This document shows, piece after piece, positions 1 through 10,251 of a stretch of 64,000 nucleotides of DNA (its first letter is position 1; each line of letters starts with the position of its first letter). The stretch is from the NCBI GenBank assembly GCA_005406025.1, contig BGZK01001190.1:124001-188000 (forward strand), given 5' to 3'. Position numbers and translations under genes: made by a program. Below the pieces are notes generated by a model. The model did no database searches, had not been told where the DNA came from, and was given only the letters and a program-made list of their open reading frames with translations. The DNA is from Eumeta japonica. Taxonomy: Eukaryota > Arthropoda > Insecta > Lepidoptera > Psychidae.

Positions 1-1860
1 GCCGCCTTTGTTTTGATAACCCTTCCGATGACTTTACAGAGTACGAGAATACTTTTCTCACCGTCCCTCGGAATCCATCCCTTGCCCTTCCGGATCTAAT
101 TAACCTTTTTCCCGGTCGCACTTATAAAACATTCGCTACGGGAAATCCGCGTATAAAAACGAGAGCTGTCTTATTTTAATTATAAATAATGTACTATTCT
201 CTGGGGGTAAGTGATCTTACTGCCGAGTTGCATAGAAAAAATAGATGAGGAAAAGTTAATCTTCACAAGATTAACGTATTCTATTAAATTATTTATTTGT
301 GCTTTGTAGCGAGAAGTTCTAATGAACGGCTTCTGACTTTTGTAGGAATCGATAAAGAATAATTTGACATAAAAAAACCTTTTTATATTTGTAAATATTG
401 TAAATGCAAAATTGTACAGAGCGATATCCTTGTTTCGTGTTGAATACAAATCATTCGTGGCCGTGGGGCTAATTAAAACTTTATGCTTTCCAAAAAGACC
501 CAACGAGTCTGCTTTAATGATCATTGTTGAATATGTGTTTGTTGCTACACCAGCGTCTGCATTCAAATTATTGTACAAAACAAAACGTATACTATTATTT
601 TCGCTCGAAATGCAACAAAGAATTATAACTCTAATTTTGCGTAATATAAATATTATATAACACTTGAGAAATATTTCTAGTTTTATAAATTATATTTGCT
701 TATGTCCTCCTTATTTATCCATATAAACTGAAATAATTATTTTGAAAAGTTTTATCATAATCTTGTTATTAAATTAACTTCCACCCGCAACTCCTCTGCC
801 GTTATTCAATTTTTTGATGGTTTTCGCGCCAAAAAATGACAACTAAAAGTGTAATTCTATCATGTTATTATAACGAAAACCGTTAACGAATTTCAAATTA
901 CTTGTGACGCCATCTATTGGTATTGAACAGAAAAAAAAACAAGTGCCTTTAATTATGCCTGTGCTGTCCGGCCACGTTCACTAAACTTATCGAACACTTT
1001 AGGCTGACGTCACAGCCGGAATGAATCTTATATTGCTTACTATTTTATATCCGAATATATAAGTAGAATAGTATCATTACTACCTATTGTTATAGTGGAT
1101 AAATAAATAAATACAGTAAAAAATGCTACTAAATAAATGTATATTACAGTAAACAATTTTAATAAAAATCTATAACTTTATTATGATGCTGTTTTGTATT
1201 ACTTTCGCTTTGTGTGCCAGGTGGCGGCTGGTTTCCACAAAATTCGGGCAAAGCCTAATCTCTCTAAATTCACTCATTTTCCTTCCTAAATTAGTTCTGT
1301 GGCCCTTCAAAGTTTTATTTGACATGTTTATAATTTTTACCGTACCCCTGATTGGTGCATTTCTATAATATATCGTATTTAAAAAAATGATAATTTTGCA
1401 ATAATTAAACAAATTAATAAAAACACTCGTCAAGTATGAATTGAATCCCCATCCTGAGGAATATTTATCATTTTAATGATGTATATAAACATTTCGTCCA
1501 ACAAGAATTACCACAATTTTTGCCTGTTTCGAAATCGATACTGACAAAATATTACTTGTGGAAATTTCGAACATTTTATTTTTTTCAACAAAACGTTGAA
1601 AACAAATTTAAAGGTCTCAGTTTAAAAATCTTAAATTTTCACTGCTAAAATTTAAAAATTTTCTTTGTCCATACATCGGCTTACGTCACTGTCCGTCGCT
1701 GAGATCTAGCTTCAATAATAGGACAATGCGAAGTATCGTACAGGTTTTAATTTATTTGCGATTATTAAAATATAAGGCGAAAGGACCACATTTTTTGTTG
1801 ACTTTTGTTAAAAATCTTCAAGAGACCGTATACCTAAGTATTCAATGTTAACTTCAACCC
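1..1860. other. AT-rich unique sequence, no gene seen
   Basis: No convincing coding region on either strand; the reading frames here are short and resemble no family I know. The first ~180 bases are somewhat GC-richer than what follows. A perfect TGACGTCA palindrome (CRE/AP-1-like) lies at 1005-1012, but one 8-mer is weak evidence for regulation. Confidence 0.5.
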
Positions 1861-1975
1861 GATACCTCGACGCCTTCTTGAGAAAGGGAGCTTTCACGGA
1901 CAGACAGACGGGCAAAAGGGCAACGAAGTGATCTTATAAGGGTTCCTTTCGAGATACGGAATCCTAAGAGTCGTA
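1861..1975 (+). repeat. Decayed dispersed repeat, 3' part
   Basis: The segment runs from a GCCTTCTTGAGAAAGGGAGC stretch through CGGACAGACAGACGGGC to a GGGTTCC...GGAATCC tail. This wording resembles a common lepidopteran dispersed repeat that ends in GGACAGAC runs followed by 'aagggttcc'. The 5' limit is unclear; it may begin several hundred bases upstream. Recognition is by memory of the family, not alignment. Confidence 0.4.
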
Positions 1976-2744
1976 ATACAGCACATTAATAACCTTCAAA
2001 TAAGAAGCTATTTCTTAATATTTGTAATTATTTTCTCGTCTAAATTTGATTTATATTGTAGTACAGCTAAACACAACCATATGGATGAATATTCATTGAT
2101 AATGTTTGATCTGTATTCGCATACGGTGCATTTTTTTTTTCCTGTAATTATTACCACAGCGTGCCTGATTCATCGCTATTTCATGAAATCAGTTTACACT
2201 CGCCGGCGAGCGAAGGCTCGACGTGGCGGTTTACTTTATTGAAAAAACAAAATACATAAAAGGGGTATTCATTTATTTTACATTGTCAGCCGACACGAGA
2301 CTCGAACCAAAAATAAACGCCGAACACACAACAGGGACGCAATAGCGCAATTTTCAGGTGACGTGGTCCTATATCACGGAAAGTCGCCGGTGCGAGGCCC
2401 GCCATTTATACGAAAAATTTCATCATAATCGGTATTTAGCTGTAAGCGTTCCGTGTCAAGGCTTATAAATTACAACCTAAATGCTGAATCAAAAACAGAT
2501 TAAACATGTGGTATTCAGAAAATTGTTTTTCAGAGAATCTAAAAGCACTAAATCAACGTTCATGCTATTTATCCGATTTAACAATTGCTACCTACACCTT
2601 TATCCATACTAGAGTAGCTTATATATATATGGTATAGTATATTATATTTATGGAAAATGCAGACTACAATTATGTAATTAGAGACTATATAAATAGGTAA
2701 AACATTTTGTGAAATATCGTGATAGATATTCGTTTTATGGAGCA
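1976..2744. other. Unique sequence with a GC-richer patch
   Basis: No gene seen. About 2195-2225 holds a perfect 12-bp palindrome CTCGCCGGCGAG followed by CGAAGGCTCG. The patch 2200-2420 is GC-richer than its surroundings. Confidence 0.4.
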
Positions 2745-2945
2745 TTTATTCTATATTTGTCAGTTGTAAAATCTTGTGTGTCTATCTGTCTGTCTGGTGA
2801 TCCTCTTATAGCTAAACAACGGCTAGTTCGATCTTAATGAAATTCGGCATACCAACAAGACATGAAGCCGCGAAATGATATTTGTTTGCTCGTACGGGCT
2901 GATTTCCGAACAGGTTGTATAATTTTTTTATAGAAGTAGATTTGC
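2745..2945 (+). repeat. Dispersed repeat fragment
   Basis: Contains a (TCTG)n-like run (TCTATCTGTCTGTCTGG) followed by 'atcctcttatagctaaacaa' and 'cttaatgaaattcggcat'. This wording recurs in insect repeats: a 'low-slope' phrase about a target region followed by 'aatgaaattcgg'. No coding capacity. Confidence 0.35.
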
Positions 2946-3434
2946 TGTAACGCGAGGCAGAAAATACAAAGGAAAATAGCAAACATCAGAAAAGTACCAG
3001 CAATGTCAAAGAAAAAACCGATATCGGCGTCGAGAGCCGCAACGGGATAGAGGGAGAGAAACCGGGGTCAATCGAAAGCGGAACGGGGGACATTTTTAAA
3101 TTTTAACTTGTGCACGGAAGCGGGCGGGAAATTGCTATTAATACGAAAAAAGTAAAAATATATACATTTTGTTTACGTATTCCTCTACAATCATGCTCAA
3201 GCCGTTCGGCGGATGGTAATTAAATTTTACATAAAGCTAAGTTATGACCTGGAATAACAAACTTTTGTACAGAAAAAAGCAGTAAGTTTCACCTTATGTA
3301 ATTTATAAGTTTATTTAATTACTCGCATTAAGCGTTTTCAATATTTTTATGTGTAGCATGTTGCAAACACTGCCATAAAAGTTACAAAGTAGCCAATTAC
3401 TAGATTAAGTTTAATCAAGTATTTATTTTTATAC

Positions 3435-3560
3435 TATTCTTAAGGGGCAAACGACCATGCAGGCTGTTGGAGAGCAAAATGGTCACCGCCGCCCGTGGAC
3501 ATCCACAACCCTAGCAAAGTAGCCAGTGCGTTGCCGGCCAGAAAAAAGAGTACGTTCTCT
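3435..3560 (+). repeat. Dispersed lepidopteran repeat, copy 1
   Basis: Reads GGCAAACGACCATGCAGGC, then TGGTCACCGCCGCCCGTGGA, 'catccacaaccctagc' and GTGCGTTGCCGGCC. The same order of phrases is found at about 32005-32110, so this is one repeat family present twice here. I recognise the phrase order from lepidopteran genomes. It is non-coding and possibly SINE-derived. Confidence 0.6.
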
Positions 3561-3707
3561 TCCCCAACACTCCGTTATCATTGTTTAATTGGAATACCGT
3601 TGATAGTAAATGATTTCAAATCCTTACGAGGGTTTTAGCTTTTGTGATAACATAACTTTTGTCTGTATATATGCAATGAAATATGTATTGCATTCGTTAT
3701 AACATAA

Positions 3708-3789
3708 AGAAGTAGATAATATATATGCGATTCGATTGTAATGAATATATTCATGACCATCGAATTGCATATATATATTATCTATTTCT
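3708..3789. repeat. 82-bp near-perfect inverted repeat
   Basis: The left arm begins AGAAGTAGATAATATATATG. The reverse complement of the right arm begins AGAAATAGATAATATATATA and continues ...TTCGATGGTCATGAATATA, matching the left arm with few mismatches and one two-base indel. The centre is GAATATATTC. As RNA it would fold into one hairpin of about 40 bp. It could be a tiny foldback element, a quasi-palindrome made by template switching, or a miRNA-like precursor; the sequence does not decide. Confidence 0.7.
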
Positions 3790-4499
3790 AGAAATGTCTT
3801 TGTCAGAATAATAATTATTCTTTGCTATCTAGTTACATATTCAAGATAATTATTTATAGTTCATTTATTTAATATACCCTTTTATATATCTTTTTTTTTA
3901 TTAAATGTTGTCTCTATTTTCCATCGCTAAGCTAAATGAGTTCGAAAGTATTGAATTTGTACTCTGTACATTTCTTGTGATCTTCTTTCATTTGTAACAA
4001 TAAATTAGCTCATGTTATATATATCATATTCTTATTTGATCAGCATATGTATGTAAAATTACAGTTTAATGGGACAACAAGTATTGTGATACTGTCAACG
4101 TGCACTCTTTTTAGTCTGCGTACATACGAACTGGCAAACCGAATTTATCAGATTTCGAGCAATAAGCTATATAGCATTATTATTCACTTCATGCGATGTG
4201 ATAATAGCTGATTCTATGAAATATGTTTTATTCAATCCACTAATTTGATAAAATATACCTAAATATTTATATGTACGAAAGGAAAATCTGGTATTAAAAA
4301 TATCATCGTGTTCTGCCATTGTTGTAGTACTACGCCATTCTGTATTCAGCACCCTACTGTATCTTACCTAAATAGTAAGATACTTTAATTCACTGACATG
4401 ATTTGTTTAAACCACATCCCACGTTCGTGGTTCCGTCCATCGTACCGCACACCACTGTGCTTTATTACATTCAACGCCGGAGCATTGAGGGAACAATAT

Positions 4500-5080
4500 C
4501 AGAACCTAATTAGATCAAGAATGGATTCGGAATCAAAAGTGGGACCGCGATGGGAAACGAATGTGAGAAAAATTGGCTTCGAGGATAGAATTGGCGTCAG
4601 ACTGACTGATCAACTCGCAGCCAAAATGGCATAGTCTAGAAAATTGTCATTTCGCGCATGCTTTACTTTAATGCAATGTAAGCTAGCACTGAGGCGTTTG
4701 GAAGCTCCATCTGTAAGGTGTGAAAAAGAATGAAAAAATCCTGAAATAGTTCTGTTACTTTTGTACTTAGAATCAAAGGAAATTGACGTCTGGACTTTTG
4801 TTACAAAAAGAGAAATCGGTGTTTCATGTTTTTGTAATTTCAATCCCTTAAAATCTAAATTGGGGAATAATAGTTTGTATTTTGTTTCCATTAGTTTTTT
4901 TAGAGCCAATTTTTAAATATATTTTATCATTTATAGATGATATATACGTAAATCAAATATTTGACATAACGAACTTAGAGTAGGACCGAAATCGAACTTT
5001 AGAACGAGACGGGTTTCCAAAATGACAGAGGAATTGAAATTAAACACGAACGGCATCGGGATTATAATTGACAGAAAGAC
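4500..5080 (+). repeat. Degenerate GGAATC-type minisatellite, two patches
   Basis: 4505-4600 holds GGATTCGGAATC, 'gtgggaccgcgatggg', GGAAACGAATG and 'attggcttcgaggatag'. 4985-5080 holds further phrases of the same type (CCGAAATCGAAC, GGAATTGAAATT, CGGCATCGGGA). The units of about 10-12 bases are too diverged for an exact count. Related patches lie at 5335, 18700 and 52675. Confidence 0.45.
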
Positions 5081-5334
5081 TACTCCATAGAAAAGACAAA
5101 GCCGCAAACAAAAGCCAGTTAATAGATAAAATTTTGTTGCGGTACGAATCGTCAATTATACGCAATGCGGCACGCACGCAGAAAATTTATGATAATCGTA
5201 TATTCGCAACATACGAGCAGTTAATCGCCCACTTTACTGAGCCTAAATTTAAATCGAACAGTGTTTGCATTTTTCTGTTTTAAGTTAACCGAGATTTCGC
5301 CCTCGTGTATATAATTTGGTTTTTACATCAACCG

Positions 5335-5600
5335 ATTTCGCTGTCAATCCGATTTTAAGCCGGTTCAATACTCTCGATTTTAATTCTGAATCCTCTGTCA
5401 GGTCCGATGGCGGTACCCCTTTTGCTTCCAATCCCTTCTCGATTCTATTCCCACTCTTCTTTCACATACTGATACAGGTCACAATTCCAATCCTAGTAGC
5501 AATTTTGATTCAAATCCCAGTTTTGAATCGAAATTTCGATTCAAATCCCAGTTCTATTCCAATTCCGGTTCTTCTTTCAATTCCAATACTAATCTCAATT
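5335..5600 (-). repeat. Degenerate GGAATC-type minisatellite, reverse orientation
   Basis: Repeated 'attccaat', 'gattcaaatcccagtt', 'aattccggtt' and 'aattccaatacta' phrases. Read on the minus strand they give the same GGAATTGGAATCG-like units as at 52675-52830. The plus-strand frame 5316-5609 encodes runs of Ile-Pro-Ile and Phe-Asp-Ser-Asn only because of this repeat, so it is not a gene. Confidence 0.55.
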
Positions 5601-5609
5601 CCTATTTAG

Positions 5610-7345
5610 TCATCGCTGCTAATGTAACCATTTACTACTTTCACTGGATTTCCTTAAGTAGAGTTCTTCTAAATCCTATTCTATAGCATATAGGTATATC
5701 ATGTACTCGTATGTAGACTACATACAAAAATTGATAAATGCAAAATTATCTCATATTTCAGGAGATATCTACTACTACGCAAAATTTCACTATGAATCGT
5801 TTAGCTTTTTTGGAGATTAGCCCAAATAAGCAAACAGTCATGAACTTTACCGATTCAATACACGTTTTCTCATTAGCGCAACTGCATGTTCTTACTGTAT
5901 CCCATTAATAGATTTCTTTGGAAATCTAATATTTGTATTTGGTCTCATGGCGGAACTTCGCAGAATTTTTTTCATACTATGTTCTCTATGGCCGAGGAGG
6001 CTCAGAAAATAATAGCATTCAGTTTCAAAAGTTTATATATGTATGTATACATGGGATATAACGCGGCTTGTCATCACAATAGCGCCTGCAATTCTCAAGG
6101 GATCTTAATGGAACTTAGCACACTTATTCTATAGGCAATCACATTGAACGATTTTTAAGATGAGCTGATTCAGCTAATTAGTTTAGATATAGTGCCAATT
6201 TGAAATTTCGAAAATTTTACGAGAAATTTACGTCCATTTCGGATGCCGAATGGCGTTTTTTTATATATAATTCCTTCACATTTATACGGGAAATACTCCA
6301 CAAAACAGAAAGCATAATTTTTTTTATGGAATATTGACTAATTGCAAACTCTTATTCAAATCCAAATCGTCAGTGTCAAAAATAAAGTAAAAATCACGTC
6401 TGAGACAAACGATTTTCTTAGACAAGTGGGACAGATGGGGTCTCATTCGCCACTGGGGTGTTATTGCATTCACAACTTTGGCTTAAAATGCCGCTGCGGC
6501 GATTTATGATATCGTATTCGTATGCAACTCACACGCACATTACATTTCAATCGAATTTAACATATACATATAAAACTAAACATAATTTCTTATAACTAAC
6601 CCCTACCCGGGTAATAAAACAAAGCAAACAAAATATTTTAATAAAAACACACACATGTACAGTAAATTACAAAACAATTCTTAACCTAAGCCCGTATAAA
6701 AACAAAAACAATATTTTTAACATCCGATTTAACATTAAGTGCGCGGTTGTCCGTAACGCCGGCTGTTGGGTTGTTCTTTTTAAAAACAGAGAGGTCAAGA
6801 AGAATTGTATTACTGCTACTCCAAACAAAGAATTATTTTTGTAGATTAAAAAATGGTTTGTTTTGTTTTGTTTCTGCTAAATACATTTTATGTTTTTTTT
6901 TTGCTTCTTTAAGCAAACGGCATACGAAACACTAGTGATGGACCGTAACAAATTAACACTACCATACTTTATATTGTTCCAATATAAATGATGTAAATAT
7001 AATATGAAAATACAATTTCTATAATATACTTTCAATACATAATATTTTTTCAAGATTATTCAATACGTTGTTCAGTTATATCGACAATAAAATAATTATA
7101 AAAAATTATTAAGATAGATTAGATTCGTCATACAACATATATTTAGTACGAAATTTGAAACAGATTGTTTATTTTGTTTCTGTTGTTTATGTGGAGAGGT
7201 AGAAACAATATCATCAAATCAACATCAAATCAAAAAAGTCCATCAAAGAGCGGAACGAGTATCGTAAAAAGCAACTACTCCGGTTCTCGCGGTAACAGGC
7301 AATTGTCACCTTAGCCACTGCGGTCACCGACTCGTAATAGGCGAG
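5610..7345. other. AT-rich sequence, no gene seen
   Basis: Short frames only (for example 5886-6134 and 6747-6935), with no recognisable motif and no splice-site pattern I trust. A low-complexity A-rich stretch spans about 6545-6720. From about 7240 the base composition becomes more GC-rich, leading into the solo-LTR-like element. Confidence 0.45.
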
Positions 7346-7447
7346 TGTGATGATTAATGGCGAAACCGCCCCTATATATCATAGGGACGGTTTCGCCCAT
7401 CAAATAAACGTCTCCGAGTCACTAGCTACCTCGCTGTGGTCATTACA
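7346..7447 (+). mobile_element. 102-bp solo-LTR-like element with 4-bp TSD
   Basis: The element begins TGTGATGA and ends TCATTACA, imperfect terminal inverted repeats of the TG...CA type found on LTRs. The 4-bp direct repeat CGAG flanks it (7342-7345 and 7448-7451), as expected for a target-site duplication. Inside are a 17-bp stem hairpin (7359-7375 pairing with 7381-7397, one mismatch, loop ATATC) and an AATAAA signal at about 7402. No primer-binding site or polypurine tract is obvious, so it is either a solo LTR of a small (TRIM-like) retroelement or a MITE. Confidence 0.5.
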
Positions 7448-7860
7448 CGAGGTGCAAAGAACGTCCGACTCCGAAAGCCTGGGTACAATCTGTGACGACA
7501 CGTCTTGGTGATATAAAATAAAACCGTTTAATAACGTACGCTCTTTGATATCCGATGAGAAGACTGCTGAGGAAGAAAAGACAGCGGACGAGTTGCGGTG
7601 GCTTATTTAGATTTATCTAAAGTCCAAAGACATGGAGAAGACACGATAAACCTCCAGCCAATCCCAAATTTCTCTACTACTGGCAAGGTGTTGAGGACGG
7701 ATATTCTTTCACGAGAAAGTGGTTCTGTAATGAAACGCCGTGGTCGTTACACTATTCACAGATATACAGACTGGCTTCGCCCTTTTCGATGGCCGCTGCT
7801 TCCATTTTTCATTGGAGTTCTTCTCCCGTTGGCCGCTGCACTTGAACTGACAAGTTAGAC
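7448..7860. other. GC-richer unique stretch, unknown
   Basis: Directly after the solo-LTR-like element. A frame covering 7598-7858 begins at GTG, not ATG; its product would be about 86 residues with a hydrophobic C-terminal stretch (about residues 65-84). No family recognised. It could be a remnant of a retroelement interior or of a host exon. Confidence 0.25.
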
Positions 7861-9480
7861 CTTTTTTTTAGTTTTCTCCTTGCGAAGAGAGAGGGATAAA
7901 AAACCTAATGAGCTGCCACGCACTCGCATGCGTGGGGTGTGTCCTATTTTCACGGACCAAAAAACCTCCGAAGCAACATGTTGGTTGGTGGTTGTCCATA
8001 GCTGCAATATATTGGCGCTTTGAGGACTTCGTCTATCGCGGTCCAGCGGCATGAGATGCCGTCAACGCGTAATTGCCCTATGGATGCCACAAGGTGGACA
8101 TCTCGACGTAGGAAATGACGTGGAGATTCAGCACGGGCTGAATCCCCTAGCATAGTGCCGGGAGCGTGGGGGGTGCACAGGGTGGGAGGCCGTTTAAAGT
8201 CGTGATATAAGGAGTTGTCTGCACCTAGATTTCTGACATATTTTTATTGATTTCTATCAGCCTTTCGGCCTCAGAGGTGAGCTCGTCGGGCGGATCTGAA
8301 AGACTATTCCGTGGCCTTTGGATGAAATGGTGTGGAGGAGGTGCTTTTTATGATAGGACTGACTGTAATAATGGGTTTGGGTGATTTGCAGCTATATCAA
8401 AGAATTTTTTCGACATATTTTGCATGTATTTGGAGATCGGTGGGAGTTCTAGATCCCTATGAAGTATTTCATTCCGCACGTACCAAGGTGCGCCGAAAGC
8501 TCTTCTGTAGAAGTTGTTTTTCAAAATTTAAAATAGGTAGAGTGTGTTTAGATTGGTGTGGGCGAAGACTGGCGCCGCGTACGTCATTACCGGCCGTTTA
8601 CATTCCTTGTAAAGAGTGAATTTATTCCTAAGACTAATTTTGCTCTTTTTACCGATCATATCGCTAAGGCGTGAATATAATTGAGCATTTTTTCTAACAC
8701 ACTTGATGTGATCTTTGAAATGAAGATATTTGTCGCACATGATTCCTAAATATTTGTAATTGTGATGCCACAGAATAGATGAATTACACATGCGAAAAGT
8801 TGGGGAGTTGAACGATACAGATTCTTTCTTTTTGGTTTTACTGTAGCTAAAGAAGATAGCTGCTGATTTTTCCAGGTTTACATTGATTCTCCAGGTTTGG
8901 AACCAACCGGCCTTCTGGAGGCGAAGAGTGATTTATCTAAAATTACTACCGCGCAGGTATAGAACAGTGTCGTCGGCAAAGAGCGCGAGTTGGACGCCTG
9001 TTTGCAGACGCGGGATGTCGTTTGTGTACACGGAGTACAGAAGCGGGGAGAGTGTGGATTCTTGAGGAACTCCGGCTCTAATCAGTCTTTTGGCATATAT
9101 ACTATTCTCATGCCGGAAGGAGAAGTATCTGTTCATTATGTATTGACGGATGATAAAGACAAGATGATCTGGGACTTATAATTGGTGGAATTCATAAATT
9201 AGGCCTGCATGCCATACTTTGTCGAATGCCTTAATGACATCGAAGAAGGCTGCAATGGTTTTACGTTTGCGTTTAAAACCCTCCGAGATGTGTTCGACTA
9301 GTTGGTTGGTCGCAAAAGTGATTTAACCTGAATTCGAACTTTTGGTTGATAATCAAACTGTTTCCTAATAGGTGATCACTAAGTCGTGTTTTGAGAACTT
9401 TCTCGAATAGCTTACCTAGACCGCTCAGGAGGCTGATCGGTCTATTAGACCGGATTAGGCCGAACTTGCTCCAGCTTATA
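7861..9480 (-). mobile_element. 5'-truncated Jockey-type LINE, RT pseudogene
   Basis: A non-LTR retrotransposon remnant read right to left. From ~9474 down: PISLLSGLGKLFEKVLKT (RT finger motif), AFFDVIKAFDKVWHAGL (palm motif A), RAGVPQESTLSPLLYSVYTN (the usual Gly of the QGS motif is Glu), and FADDTVLY (catalytic FADD, motif C) at 8933-9136. The thumb follows (NYKYLGI, then VMTYAAPVFAH) at 8528-8791, and the C-terminal SDPPDELTSEAERLI near 8250. The GC-rich 3' UTR (7870-8220) ends in a poly-A tail seen as a T run at 7861-7869. Several frames are broken, so it is dead. The endonuclease domain and ORF1 are missing, consistent with 5' truncation. The Jockey assignment rests on motif wording. Confidence 0.85.
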
Positions 9481-10195
9481 TAGCCGGGGGTACATTACCC
9501 CCTCTACCGTGCGGCCGGCCAGCGCCCCTGAAGGAGACCTGCCTTCTCTTTATTTATTTTCTATATAACAAATTACTATATTTACACAATCAACATAATA
9601 AAACTATTAAAACACTATCTATAATTAATATTACTTATTTTTAGACCGTGACCTTGTACTTATAATAATTTATGCGCCTATATCCGTGTATAAACAGGTC
9701 GCGTGAGGACACCGCAAATTTGCACTGTCCCGTGTTTTCCCTTAATTTTTCCTATCCATATCTTATTGATGTCCTCCATATAACCTTCGTATATGTTAGC
9801 GAGTTGGCTGCAAGCTTTAAATATCTAAATATTCCAAAACTGGGTCATACAGCTGTACGATCCCATGCTGCCACCACACGATTCGGTCATTTACCTATCG
9901 AGTATACGCCAGGATATACTTACAGCCTAAGGACGAACGTTGAACCGAATATGTTCATCTAATCATTATTAGGGAAAATAAAACAAACCAAAAGTAATTC
10001 TTTATTGTATATTCGAATCATATCTGGGTACCCGCATCGCCTATCTCCTCTCTACCTGCTATGTATTTCTATCTCGCATGCATCCCTTTCACTTTAGGAT
10101 GATGCAATACCTAGTGAAATTGCATCATGTATTTTACAAATATGTGTCCTCTATGTTATGTTATACAATACGAACTGAAACAATCTGAAATTGAC
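9481..10195. other. Unassigned; possible repeat edge
   Basis: A GC-rich patch at 9481-9541 (CCGTGCGGCCGGCCAGCGCC) abuts the LINE's 5' end. A second patch at 9840-9930 (GTGGCAGCATGGGATCGTAC on the minus strand) looks like an old repeat. The 9672-9962 plus frame has no recognisable domain. At 10096-10135, 'atgatgcaat' and 'attgcatcat' form a 10-bp inverted repeat. Confidence 0.3.
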
Positions 10196-10201
10196 TATAT
10201 T

Positions 10202-10251
10202 ATTACGAAAGGAAAGTTTCGTAATAGGTGCAGTTTTATGCACCTATTACG
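10202..10251. repeat. Two overlapping perfect hairpins
   Basis: Hairpin 1: ATTACGAAA (10202-10210) pairs with TTTCGTAAT (10217-10225). Hairpin 2: CGTAATAGGTGCA (10220-10232) pairs with TGCACCTATTACG (10239-10251), a perfect 13-bp stem with a 6-base loop. They share 10220-10225, so only one can form at a time. No coding context is visible. Confidence 0.65.

Noticed and set aside
5316..5609. 97-codon plus-strand frame with Ile-Pro repeats
   Set aside because: Encoded by the GGAATC-type degenerate repeat on the opposite strand.
7598..7858. 86-codon plus-strand frame
   Set aside because: It starts at GTG, which eukaryotes do not use normally; no domain and no upstream ATG in frame close by.
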